NCBI GenBank assembly: GCA_030849805.1
Contig: JASANZ010002227.1
Span: 1,207 to 65,206, forward strand
From: Sergeia podlipaevii
Taxonomy: Eukaryota; Euglenozoa; Kinetoplastea; Trypanosomatida; Trypanosomatidae
DNA length: 64,000 nucleotides
Direction: 5' to 3'
Shown here: positions 31,294 through 41,366 of the stretch, piece after piece
Layout of the letters: each line of letters opens with the position of its first letter
Position numbering within the stretch: position 1 is the first letter of the stretch
The notes under the pieces: model-generated
Database searches by the model: none
Seen by the model: the letters and a program-made list of their open reading frames with translations, nothing else
Told to the model about the DNA's origin: nothing
Program-made: the position numbers and the translations under genes

Positions 31294-32553
31294 ATGCATC
31301 TTCGCTGCTTTCTTCTGAGATACTACCCGCCGGGTATTACGCTCGAGTATGAGACATCCGCTGGCGAGATTGGACAACGGACGATTGATCTTCTTAGTCT
31401 CACCCCTACTACTGATCTGGCGCGCATGGCGAATGAAATTATTGCCGCGGAGCCCCTGCTCTCACCAAAGTACAAGGATCACGTGGTTCAGTATCTCAAT
31501 CGTCTGGTGGAGAAAATGCTCGCGGGCGCCAACCTTAAGCAGACGTTCTATCTGTTCAAGAGTCTGCGTGCGCACATGCTCCCTCTTACCAACTGTGCGT
31601 TCAACAAGGGCGGTGATAAGTTTGTTACTGGCTCGTATGATCGCACGTGCAAGGTCTGGGAAACATCATCTGGTAATGAGCTTGCCTCGCTTGAAGGCCA
31701 CAGAAACGTAGTCTACTCCGTTGCATTTAACAATCCCTACGGCGACCGTGTGGTGACGGGCAGCTTCGATAAGACGTGTAAAATCTGGGACACCGCGACA
31801 GGGCAGTGCTTCCACACGTTGACAGGTCACATGACCGAGATTGTGTGCCTCTCTTTTAATCCCCAGAGCACACTGCTTGCCACCGGCTCCATGGACAACA
31901 CGGCGAAGGTCTGGGACGTTGAGACTGGGCAAGAGCTGCACACACTGCTTGGTCACACCGCAGAGATTGTATCTTTGAACTTTAACACGTATGGCAACCT
32001 CATCGTCACCGGCTCGTTTGATCACACCGCGAAGCTGTGGGATGTGCGCACTGGGCAGACCGTGCACACGCTGCAGGCGCACCGCGGTGAGATCTCCTCC
32101 ACGCAGTTCAACTTTGCTTCTAACCTTGTCGTCACTGGTAGTATCGACCGCACATGCAAACTGTGGGATGTGTCGTCGGGGCAATGCATGGCGACTCTGC
32201 GCGGACACACAGACGAAGTGCTGGATGTGGCCTTCAGTGTTACAGGAAACATGATAGTCAGCGCCAGTGCGGACGCAACCGCACGCGTGTTTAACACGGC
32301 GACGTGCAACTGCGTAGCGAGCCTCGTTGGTCACGACGGGGAGATCTCTAAGGTTCAGTTCAATCCTCAAGGCACCAAGATCATCTCCGCCTCCAGCGAC
32401 AAGACGTGCCGAGTGTGGAACGTGGAGAACGGGCAGACGCTGCAGACGCTGACGGGGCACACGGATGAGATCTTCTCTTGCTCCTTTAATTATGAAGGAG
32501 ACACCATCCTGACTGGCTCAAAAGACAATACCTGCAGAATCTGGAAGAGCTAA
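31294..32553 (+). CDS. DAW1: Dynein axonemal assembly factor DAW1 (ODA16/WDR69)
   Basis: A 419-residue protein, essentially the length of human DAW1 (415). DAW1/ODA16 is the cargo adaptor that links outer dynein arms to IFT (IFT46) for transport into cilia and flagella, so this gene indicates a motile flagellum. The diagnostic N-terminus is present ([14 protein letters not shown], then SIDLL-like [12 protein letters not shown], then EPLLSPK), followed by [16 protein letters not shown] and eight WD40 repeats of about 42 residues from about residue 93 to the end. Most have the GH dipeptide (AH in two) and an S-x-D-x-T-(C/A)-(K/R)-(V/I/L)-W strand. The penultimate and last repeats match DAW1 very closely ([14 protein letters not shown]). 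No insertion or low-complexity stretch, unlike most neighbours, which suggests strong constraint. Ends in TAA. Confidence 0.95.
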   Translation: MHLRCFLLRYYPPGITLEYETSAGEIGQRTIDLLSLTPTTDLARMANEIIAAEPLLSPKYKDHVVQYLNRLVEKMLAGANLKQTFYLFKSLRAHMLPLTNCAFNKGGDKFVTGSYDRTCKVWETSSGNELASLEGHRNVVYSVAFNNPYGDRVVTGSFDKTCKIWDTATGQCFHTLTGHMTEIVCLSFNPQSTLLATGSMDNTAKVWDVETGQELHTLLGHTAEIVSLNFNTYGNLIVTGSFDHTAKLWDVRTGQTVHTLQAHRGEISSTQFNFASNLVVTGSIDRTCKLWDVSSGQCMATLRGHTDEVLDVAFSVTGNMIVSASADATARVFNTATCNCVASLVGHDGEISKVQFNPQGTKIISASSDKTCRVWNVENGQTLQTLTGHTDEIFSCSFNYEGDTILTGSKDNTCRIWKS

Positions 32554-34200
32554 AAGAAACGTTTGTTGTTAAGAGAGGAGAGAGAGAGAGAGAGATAGGG
32601 GAGGGGAGGGGGGTGGGGGAGGTGCATAGGGCGTAAGTAGGCACGCAATAAAGTTGTGCATGCATACATACGTAGTCATATATACATTAGAGAGAGAGAG
32701 AGGGGAAGTGGACACCTACTCTTTTATATGTATTTATATATATGTGTGTGTATGTGTTGGGTTTTTCTTTGTGTGTATGTGCATGTAAAAGAGAGAGAGA
32801 GAGAAGGACGGTGGAGGGGGCGAAGTCATCGCTTATGTTGCTCACTTTTATTGCTTATTTTCGCTACGATGATTACAATTTGCTTTTTGCATCAGAGAGG
32901 ATTCTACTAATTGCTATTGTCAAAGCGCGAGGTGTGAGAGCGTGTGTCTTGCGCATATGTGTGTATGTGTGTGTGCGTGTTTTTTTGTTGTTGTTGTTGT
33001 TGTTTCAAGTATGTTGAACACCATACCTCCCCCCCCCCCACCTCTATATATTTTAGTATGTCTGGTAGGCCTACTTTGGGGTGGACGCGTAAGCTGAAGT
33101 AGAGGAGGAGACGAGTAAGTTGAGAGAGGTAGACAGACAGACGGACATAAAGAAAGAAGTAATAATAATAAAAAAAGAGAGGAAGCTAAAGATCATTTAT
33201 TTATCTATTTTTTTTTTCTTTAAGTGGCTCATCTCTTTAATTTATTTATTTTCCCTTTTTTGTACACGTTTGTATATATACATGTGGGTGTTGATGGAAC
33301 ACACTCTTTCTCTCTTCTCTCTTCTCTACGTTCCTTCGTCCGTTATTATTATTATTATTATATAGCTTTTCCCTATGTCTATAGTGATAGTTTCTACTGC
33401 TTATTCTTCCATGGCATGCTATTTATTGTTGTTTGTTTGTTTTTTTGTTTTTTAGGTGTATCGAACTGATTGCTAGCGCATACGTATGTGTGTATGCGGG
33501 TATGTGTGTGCATGTGTTATCCCTCTTCCCCGGTATGCACATCGCAAGTTCTACGTTGTAGGAGGGAAGCAGCACTGGTGCTATAGCTAGATCAAGCAGT
33601 AGTGCATGCACAGCGTGCATATATAACATTCAGTGAACAAGTCCTTTTCTTAGACGAGCAAGAGAGAGAGATGGGTCAAGCACACTACTTTTTGGTATCG
33701 ATTGACTTGTGGATCGAGTCAAAGAAGAAAGGAAGCTGCATGGTAGAGATGAACATGAGGAAGCTATTTTCATCATTTAAAAAAAAGCTTATGGTAAATA
33801 CTATTTCTTCTTTGGATGGGTATACATCCATCTAGCTCAATGCTTTTATTTTTTAACATTATTATTTTGTCTGTGGTATTGCGTTGATGATACAATAGTA
33901 TAAAAATGTTCTTTCTTCCCTTTACTTCCTTATTTTGCTTTGTTTTTGTTTTTTTTTTGCCATAGTATCTGAAGTTACTGGCAGCTCACATATAACGCAT
34001 ATCTGCTTCATATGGGATAGGCGAAAAAGGGGTACATCCTCGACTTTTTTTTTGTTTTTGTGCTGCTTCTTTTTATTATTATTATTATTATTATCTTGTG
34101 TTTTTGTTTGTTTGCTTTCTTAAGGCTTCCTTTGTAACAATTATTATTAGTTGTTGTTGTTGTTTCCTTGCAAATCCGGTAAAGCACAAGAATATATATA
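32554..34200. other. Intergenic region DAW1 to MTHFR-like gene 1
   Basis: GA and GT runs, a homopolymer C stretch near 33032-33040, TTA and GTT arrays. A 77-codon frame at 33602-33835 lacks coding character. Candidate acceptors for the next gene lie at 34183-34184 and 34189-34190, within 20 bases of its ATG. Confidence 0.6.
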
Positions 34201-36090
34201 ATGCTACGGGTTCTGGCTGGAGGTGTTGCGGTGAGCGCAGCCAGCGCACCGTATCCGCTCTTCCATCGCTGCACTCGCCGCGCCTCGACAACGATTAACC
34301 CTCCTCCATTGTCGACCCCGCTGTCGGTGTCATCTTCATTCAGTGAGTTCTCCTTCAGCGTAGAACTTTCTATTCCACACCTCAAAGGTGGGGCACCACC
34401 CCCATCTTATCCCGCTTCCTCCTCCTCCTCAGTGAGCTCTGCGTGGCGCTGTGGAGGGGTGGAGGCGGACTACGCAAAATGGGTCGCCTTTCTCGCGTGC
34501 TGTGACGATGTGTTAAAGTCTAGACCAAGTTTTGTCGTGTTCCCGTGTAAGGAGCCGTACTTCTGCGATGACCCGTCAGGGCAGCGGCGCTCTACCATGC
34601 AGATGGCTGCTCAGTATGTGCAGGGGCATCGTCGTGGTGGCGTGCCAGCATGGATCACAGTGAACGCAACTATTCCCGCCTCGCATGATCAGCTTGATCA
34701 TGCTTCTTCTGCAGTCTCCAATGGCACCAATACAGACCAGAAGGGATCCCTTCCTGTATCCTCCTCTGCAGTGAGTCCCTACAACGGAGGGGCCACGAGC
34801 GAAGGGGTACGAGATGTTCTGCGTGATTACGTTCTAGTCCGCGGTGGTAGTGGCTTGGTAGTGGTGCGTGGGGATGCGCAGCTTAGACGTCAGGATGGCG
34901 ATAGCAGGGAATTTCAAAGTGGTGCGGATCTTCTCAAGTGCGTCCGCGAGGAACTGGAGGCTCTCCTTGTAAAGCCTGAAGATACGCATTGCATTGGCGA
35001 CAGTGACGGTAGTAAAGCATATACTTATAGTGAGGAGGAGAAGCAGCAGCAACAACAACAACATCAGTCACGTAGGGTGACGGTAGCGGTAGCAGGGTAC
35101 CCTCAGGGTCATTGGAAGGACCGGAGCTGGGCTGTACCGCCGCTCTTTATATCCTCCTCCTCCCCTTCATCTTCACTTCCATATTCATCAACTCTTAGCG
35201 TGTGGCCTTCATCGATTCCGAAACCACGGGAAGTTGTGAAAGCAGAAACGATCTTGCAGCGAGTGCGTGCGGCACGACAGCTGCGTGAAGTGCCCTCCAG
35301 CTACCCTCCGGAGGTATCGCAGCGGTGCATCAGAGAACTGGTCACCGAGAAACTACTACCCTCCAGCACCTCGCCCGCGGTGCGCATGGCGGTGGTAACG
35401 CAGATGCTCACAAGTGCCGAGGAGTTCATTGCCTACGCACAGGACGTACAAGCGGAACTTAATAAGGCCGAAATGCCTGCGGTGGCAGCGACTGGTGGTG
35501 TTGGTAGGGGCGGAGGCGCGGTCAAGATCGTCCCTTCTCTCATTGTTCCAAGCGGTGGGGCGGAGGCCTACTCGATGGTGCTACGCTGGACACGCGTTAT
35601 TCCCTCGGCACGTATTCTAGCAGCACTTGTGGCCTATGAAACCGCTCTTTCGACTGCTCTTCTGGAAGCAGCGGACGCCACGGAACGGGTATTGCTCCTG
35701 CAGTCACAGGACGGAGGGGTAAGAGCAGGAAGTGCTGCAGCAACGATCGCCGAGGTAAGTAACACGCTGCCAACTACTAGAAGGAGCAGCAATAATGACA
35801 ATTGTCCAGACGAGTCCCCGCTTCGTCCTATTAGCAATCCGTTGGTTTCCATTATTGGGATAGCGACACCAGAGTACGCAGTGGTGCTGGATCAACTAGA
35901 GAGGGATCGTATGAAGCAGGAGGCTCGCTTTACGGATGAGTGGCATCGTGAGACCGTAGAAGTCGCGTGTGCGCTTGTGGACGCCGGACACAAGCACTTA
36001 CACCTCATGGCTGTGGTCGGTGGGAGTGAAGTAGGAAGAGATCTGCAAGCACTCCTGACGGACATAAGCGATAGAAAATACTGTCGATGA
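34201..36090 (+). CDS. Divergent MTHFR-fold protein, tandem copy 1
   Basis: A 629-residue protein related to methylenetetrahydrofolate reductase, the flavin enzyme that makes 5-methyl-THF. Motifs in order: a presequence-like start (MLRVLAGGVAVSAAS), then FSFSVELSIPH in the place of the SFEFFPP motif with the catalytic Glu kept (Glu55), VVVRGD (Asp225, equivalent of ALRGD), VAVAGYPQGH (about 296-304, family signature GYPEGH), VVTQML (Gln401, ITQFFF equivalent), IVPSLIVP (IPGILP equivalent), and a closing AGHKHLHLMAV strand (equivalent of the F-H-F-Y-T-L-N end). The three residues used by E. coli MetF for catalysis (Glu, Asp, Gln) are therefore all present, but much else is diverged and Ser- and Gln-rich insertions double the length. 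Activity is uncertain. Tandem with a similar gene that shares a 109-bp identical stretch. Ends in TGA. Confidence 0.75.
   Translation: MLRVLAGGVAVSAASAPYPLFHRCTRRASTTINPPPLSTPLSVSSSFSEFSFSVELSIPHLKGGAPPPSYPASSSSSVSSAWRCGGVEADYAKWVAFLACCDDVLKSRPSFVVFPCKEPYFCDDPSGQRRSTMQMAAQYVQGHRRGGVPAWITVNATIPASHDQLDHASSAVSNGTNTDQKGSLPVSSSAVSPYNGGATSEGVRDVLRDYVLVRGGSGLVVVRGDAQLRRQDGDSREFQSGADLLKCVREELEALLVKPEDTHCIGDSDGSKAYTYSEEEKQQQQQQHQSRRVTVAVAGYPQGHWKDRSWAVPPLFISSSSPSSSLPYSSTLSVWPSSIPKPREVVKAETILQRVRAARQLREVPSSYPPEVSQRCIRELVTEKLLPSSTSPAVRMAVVTQMLTSAEEFIAYAQDVQAELNKAEMPAVAATGGVGRGGGAVKIVPSLIVPSGGAEAYSMVLRWTRVIPSARILAALVAYETALSTALLEAADATERVLLLQSQDGGVRAGSAAATIAEVSNTLPTTRRSSNNDNCPDESPLRPISNPLVSIIGIATPEYAVVLDQLERDRMKQEARFTDEWHRETVEVACALVDAGHKHLHLMAVVGGSEVGRDLQALLTDISDRKYCR
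35255..35449 (+). repeat. Gene-conversion-like tract, copy 1
   Basis: Bases 35255-35363 are identical to 37920-38028 (109 of 109), and 35398-35449 match 38084-38135 with one mismatch (35418). Between them 34 bases here replace 55 there. Flanking coding sequence is strongly diverged. Confidence 0.95.
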
Positions 36091-36661
36091 TGCTGCGGCT
36101 GCTGGGGAGGGGGGGGGGAGGAGGAGGAGTGGGGAATAACTAAATAAAAGGAATAGTTAAAAGAAGGGCATAGTTTGTCTCATTCGCAACATCAAAAAAA
36201 GTGACTCTTCGTGTGTGTGCATGTATGGCGCTATTAGGCGTGGTGTCTACTTGATGCACCGAAGTAATACATGGAAACAACAACAGCAAAGGATATATCT
36301 AATGGAGTTCGTTTATTTAAATAAGGATAACTTCTTTGGGGCTTTATATATACTTTAAGTGTGTCTTTTCTGGAAAATAGTGTTATTGATGCTTTTCTTA
36401 TATATATAATTTGCTGTTTTCTCTTTCTATCTTTATAAAATCATATAGTTGTGTGTGTGTGTGTGTGTGTTCTTTTTTTTAGTAGGCACCTCTATGCATA
36501 CACAGACCTCCCTTGCTCATACACACATACTTCCAGTATGTTGGTATTCACTTTAAAAAAAACTAAACTAAACAAACACTACTTTGTTTTTTGCCATCTT
36601 TTTTTTTCTCCTTGACTAGCACGCATACGCATATTAACACTCATTCATTCTCTTTGAGTCG
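36091..36661. other. Spacer between the two MTHFR-like genes
   Basis: G-rich start (a G run at about 36108-36117), a GT array (36449-36470), poly-T and AG sites at 36620 and 36657-36658 that may be acceptors. No gene remnant. Confidence 0.65.
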
Positions 36662-38731
36662 ATGAAACCGTATAAGCGGACACCTACCCCGATGATAACA
36701 CAAACCACACTGCTAGCTCGTCTACTCCCCTTTCTGAGATCATCATCATCGTCATCAACAGCACCGCTGCAGTCACGCGCGCACAAGAGGACAAGAGAAG
36801 ACACAGATAAGGAGGAAGGTATCGAGGTGCTTGAGAGCGGCGGGCATTGCAGCTGTCCTTGTTCCTTCAGCTGTGTGGTAGTGCCACCACCAGTACCAGC
36901 CGCACGCGCTCGGTTTGAAGCACATGTCACGCAGCTGGTGCGCCATGTGCAGCCTCTTATCTTCATTACACTGACAAGTCACACGCCTTACTTTAATAGC
37001 GTCGATGCGGAGCGCGAGGCCTTGGCAGGCACGCAGCAGCAGCAGGAGGAGGAAGTAGCAGGCGGAGAATGGGAGAAAAGAGAAGGGGGGCACCTCGTCG
37101 TGTCTGCCACTCAGCAGGCCCTCTCGTTTGTCGCGTCTCTCTCCGTCAGAGAAGCACAAAGTAACTCAAACCACCGTAACACGGACTCTCCCTCCTCCCC
37201 CCCTCCTCCTCCTCCCTCCTTCTCTGCGGAAGCCTACACGCACGCAGTGCGGCAGATAAATGAACGATCATTCGCAGTCGTGCTTACTGTGACAGCGACG
37301 CGCGCGACAGCGGTCAGTAGTAGTAGTGGTGGTGGTAGCGGCAGCAATTCTCTCACAGGTGCCAGCAAGTCTGGTGTGAAGGCAGTCATGTCGGACTTTC
37401 TTAGGCGCATGAAGAAGTTGCCAGAGTGGGAAAAAGCTGAGGCCGCCGCTACTGCTGCTACTAGCGGCGATGGGTTAATGGTGCTTCGGGGAGATGACGG
37501 TGGGTACTGGCGTGATACGCAACTTTGCCATGAAGAAAATGCAGTAGACGGAGGTAAGACGACGTCGTTGAGTCCGTATAAAGACTTTGCAGATGGAACA
37601 GCACTGCTCTCCTTCATCGCCGAGACAGCACCAGACGTAGGTGGCGATGAACTTACCTTGTGCGTTGGCGGATACCCCCAGGGTCACTGCATGGACCGCA
37701 TCTGGTGCTACGATGATTGTTCTGAAACATGCGACGGTGGTACGGAGAAGGTACGGCGTGACACGCAAGACGAGCTGCGGTTTGCCTCATGGAAGTTTCT
37801 TGCTTTTTTGGATAAGGCGCTTGCTGCTAGCGCAATCCCATACAGACCTCCAGCAGCAGCAACAGCGGCGGTGGAGTCAGAAACGATAGAAGAAATTGTG
37901 ATCAAGTCGGAGAAGATTCTGCAGCGAGTGCGTGCGGCACGACAGCTGCGTGAAGTGCCCTCCAGCTACCCTCCGGAGGTATCGCAGCGGTGCATCAGAG
38001 AACTGGTCACCGAGAAACTACTACCCTCTTGCAGCACGCGTGCCGGGCACAGCGCTAGCGCTAGAGGAGCTGTAGTCGTAGTGACGCAGATGCTCACAAG
38101 TGCTGAGGAGTTCATTGCCTACGCACAGGACGTACTGAGAGAGGTGCAACGCGTGCGTAGCGAAAGTAATGGCCTCACCTCAAGTGGTTCATCTTCACTA
38201 CTGCCAGCAGTCATGGTAGTCCCTGGAGTCATGGCCCCACTGCGAGCCGAGGACCTGGCGCGGGTCTTGCTGCAGCTCAAAGTTATACCCGGCGAAGACC
38301 TCTACAGACTTCTTGTTACATATGAAGAAGAACTCACAGCGGCCATAGAGGCCCTGCGCTCTCTTTATAGAGCTTTGCCAGAAGGCTGGCAAGACGATGA
38401 AGAGCCAATCGGCAGACGCAGAAGGAGTAGTAGAGGAACTGAAGGTGATAGCGTGAATGATGATACCTGCACAACCGCTATTGGTACAATAAAGAAAGGG
38501 GCTCCGCAAGAAGCAGTGCGTGCATTTCACAAGCGGAAGGAGGCAGCTGAGCAGCGTTGCAGAGAGGCAATGGAACAGCTGACGTTGCGCTGGTGCCTGC
38601 GGCTGTGTGACGCCGGGTTTTACCACTTCAACTTCTCGGCTTTCAGCTATGATTGTGCATCGTCTCTTGCTCATGTAGCGCAGTGCATCCAGGAGAAGAG
38701 AAAGTGGAGCACAGGCCCTTCCTGGGAGTAA
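36662..38731 (+). CDS. Divergent MTHFR-fold protein, tandem copy 2 (catalytic Glu lost)
   Basis: A 689-residue paralogue of the preceding gene. Family motifs: SFSCVVVPPP (68-77) at the SFEFFPP position, with Val72 where the catalytic Glu should be; VLRGDD (Asp278); LCVGGYPQGH; VVVVTQML (Gln476); VMVVPGVMAP; and a closing AGFYHFNFSAF strand. Asp and Gln are kept, the Glu is not, so ordinary MTHFR chemistry is doubtful and a regulatory or structural role is possible. Long Ser- and Pro-rich insertions (about 150-190 and 215-265) separate the blocks. The start could be the ATG at 36662 or, with a more presequence-like N-terminus (MITQTTLLARLLPFLRS), the in-frame ATG at 36692; the nearest upstream AG (36657-36658) leaves room only for a very short leader. 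A second segment of high identity to copy 1 encodes TQMLTSAEEFIAYAQDV. Ends in TAA. Confidence 0.75.
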   Translation: MKPYKRTPTPMITQTTLLARLLPFLRSSSSSSTAPLQSRAHKRTREDTDKEEGIEVLESGGHCSCPCSFSCVVVPPPVPAARARFEAHVTQLVRHVQPLIFITLTSHTPYFNSVDAEREALAGTQQQQEEEVAGGEWEKREGGHLVVSATQQALSFVASLSVREAQSNSNHRNTDSPSSPPPPPPSFSAEAYTHAVRQINERSFAVVLTVTATRATAVSSSSGGGSGSNSLTGASKSGVKAVMSDFLRRMKKLPEWEKAEAAATAATSGDGLMVLRGDDGGYWRDTQLCHEENAVDGGKTTSLSPYKDFADGTALLSFIAETAPDVGGDELTLCVGGYPQGHCMDRIWCYDDCSETCDGGTEKVRRDTQDELRFASWKFLAFLDKALAASAIPYRPPAAATAAVESETIEEIVIKSEKILQRVRAARQLREVPSSYPPEVSQRCIRELVTEKLLPSCSTRAGHSASARGAVVVVTQMLTSAEEFIAYAQDVLREVQRVRSESNGLTSSGSSSLLPAVMVVPGVMAPLRAEDLARVLLQLKVIPGEDLYRLLVTYEEELTAAIEALRSLYRALPEGWQDDEEPIGRRRRSSRGTEGDSVNDDTCTTAIGTIKKGAPQEAVRAFHKRKEAAEQRCREAMEQLTLRWCLRLCDAGFYHFNFSAFSYDCASSLAHVAQCIQEKRKWSTGPSWE
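37920..38135 (+). repeat. Gene-conversion-like tract, copy 2
   Basis: Partner of 35255-35449. The two differ by 21 bases (seven codons, in frame) in the central unmatched part (38029-38083). Confidence 0.95.
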
Positions 38732-41366
38732 ATAATATGAGAAGGGAAGACAGAAGGTAGAAAAAAAGAGAGTTACAAGTATTGCCTTCCCGTTTTTTTT
38801 TGAGCGTGTGTGCGTTTATTATTATTTTTTTTATTAATATTTGGTTTTAATGTGTGGGTGGTGGGTATGTGTGCGTGTGTTTTTTACAAAAAGGCGGCTA
38901 CCCAAAAAAAAAAAAAAAAATTTTAAAGAAAGGAGAATCAACGTGAAGATTGAGACTTTAATCTACACAAGGCATGTGATATGCTTTTTACTACTTTTCC
39001 TCCTCCTCCTGTACGTCAATGCACCAAGTCTCTTTTGCGTCTGTGTACATCTTATGGTACGCTTTCAATCAATATATATTTTTCTTTGTTTCTTTTCCTT
39101 TTTTTTTGTTGTTGTTTTCATATAATGTCAAGAGCCACGCCTACGCATCGTGGTGAGAAAGAGAAGAAAAGAAAGAGGATACAAGTATCATCCTCCCTCT
39201 GTTTTTTTTTTTTGTCGTTCTGCTATTTAGCATTTATATCTATTTTTCTGAGGACACTCTCGGCCTCGATCGAGTGTGCGTGTATGTGTGTGTGTGTGCA
39301 TGCGTATAGTAAAGCACTCACCCACAATACCTCCTTCTCTGTCTGAGGTATAAATATACGTATAGTAGCAAAAAAAAAAAGATAAAAGAACAAGCAAAGT
39401 GCACATATTTTTTTGTTTTTTTTTTTCTTTCTTTCTTTTTCTTCTACAAGAATATAAAAGGAATATATAAAAAGAAAAAGGAAGAGAAATAAATCCATAG
39501 CAAGCTCTCGCATTTAGAGCAGTTCTTCTCAACAGAGTTTTATAGAGCTCATCTAAATATATTTGTTTGTTTGTGTCTGTTCGTCCCCCCTCCCCTCCTT
39601 TCTACTGCTAGGCGTTCGTTTTTTTTCCCCGTTTCTTCTATTGCAAAACTATTTTTTCCCCTCTCTCTCTTGGTTGTTGCTACAGTAACTGCTATTGTTT
39701 TTTTGTTGTAATTACAATTTTCATTTTTAATCTCAGCTTCTAAAAAAGGAGTAGGACAAAAAGAAAAGGGAATAAAAAGTTGAGAGTTCAGAAGAAAAAA
39801 AAAAGCATAAATACAGCCCCGTTACCGCTCCCATCTACACGCTTGATTTTTTTTTCTCCTATTTAGCACGTTATCGGACACTCATCCATCAATATCTATC
39901 TATCTATATCAATCTAACTATATATATTCTCCTCTTTTTCTACTTGATAAGTAACAGCCGCATATAAGCACTTTGAAAAAGAAGGCAGGAGGGAAAAGGA
40001 AAAAAGTAACTGGTTCGTTTGTTGGTGGTGTTGCTTCCTCTTTTTATTTTTTTATTTTTCTCTTTTTTTACGTGTTCTTTTCTTTTTGCTTGTTGTCCTT
40101 TCTCTCGCTATTGGTAGGCTGTGGAGAGGCGACGTGCCAGTTATACACATCAATTGCAAGCAAAACAGCAACATATACACAGCAATTGAAAAACTCTGCG
40201 CGCGCGTTTTGCATCTTATATTCCAGATAACCCTGTGTATTTTATTATTATTATTATTGTCTGTTGGGTGTGTCCGTGCGTGTGTGTGTGTGTGTGTTCT
40301 TCCCTTGCCATTAGTAGTATTATTAGTATTATTATTATTTGGAATTGGGTTGGATAGCGTGCAAATAGAGAGGGGCTAAAATAGGAGAAAAGGAAGAAAA
40401 AAAAGGGAAGTTGCTCTTCTTGTATATCTATTTGTTTATTGTATATATATTTATTTATATATATTTTTATTTATTTTGCTGTTGTCATTGTTGCTTTAAT
40501 TACAACAGGAATCCTCATCAGTTTGTATATTGGATTTAACTCACTTTTTTTTTTTGAAGACGTTCTTGTGCGTGTCCGTGGTACCTATTTTTTCCCCCTT
40601 TATTATTATTATTATTCATTTAGACGTTTGTTTGCCTTTTAAGGCACGTGAAAATATACGTTCTTCAATTTGTTTTTCCTTTTTCTTTCTTTACAGTCAT
40701 CTGATTGCCCTTTCATTTACTACATAAACCGTTCTCTTTTCGTTTATTTTTCTCTCTCCATTCCGTAGTGTGTGTGTGTGTCTTGAAGGGGAGTACACAC
40801 TTTCAAGAAGATACACGGAAAGACGAGAAGAAGGAAGCAGAATTGAGAAATTTTCTTTAAGAAATCTCTTCGGTTACTTGGTTCAAAACAATTTGTTGCT
40901 GGGTGTCAGCGTGAGTGTGCTTTCTCGTTGCTGTTGCTTATCAGTCCTGATATTTTTTTTATTTGACTGTTGTCCGTTTGTTTGTTTGCCTATTATTAGT
41001 GTATTTTTATTTTATACCTTTCTTTTTTTTTTTGACGTATTTGTGTGAAATTGTTTTTACTACGGTTTCTCGCAGTACAGTTTTTTTTTAAAGTGTTCCA
41101 GAAGAACTAAAAGAGAAAGAAAAGGGGGGAATAAGACACTGTTGTTGTTTTTCTTTTTGTTGGTACTGATCGACTTTTTTTTTCATTTTTTGTATAGGTA
41201 ATACCCAGCCATCGTTGTGTGTGTGTGTGTGCGGCTAGGTCGTATTACGTCGGTTTACCTTTTTGATTTGTTTTTTTTTTTTTAAGAAAGTTATATTTTC
41301 TGTGTGTGTGTGTGTCTTTGCTTTTACTTCCTATTTGTCTCTTTCTAAAAAAAAAATACACTTCTT
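38732..41366. other. Long intergenic region after the MTHFR-like pair
   Basis: 2.6 kb of A/T runs, GT and TTA arrays and poly-T tracts. The less repetitive stretch at 40110-40225 shows no ORF, tRNA or clear fold. The best acceptor for the next gene is TTTAAG with AG at 41285-41286, 80 bases before the ATG. No gene seen. Confidence 0.6.

Noticed and set aside
32576..32800. GA-rich arrays as an origin or strand-switch signal
   Set aside because: Genes on both sides run in the same direction, so there is no strand switch. GA runs are common in most gaps here.
33602..33835. 77-codon + frame
   Set aside because: AT-rich, no coding composition, no recognisable motif.
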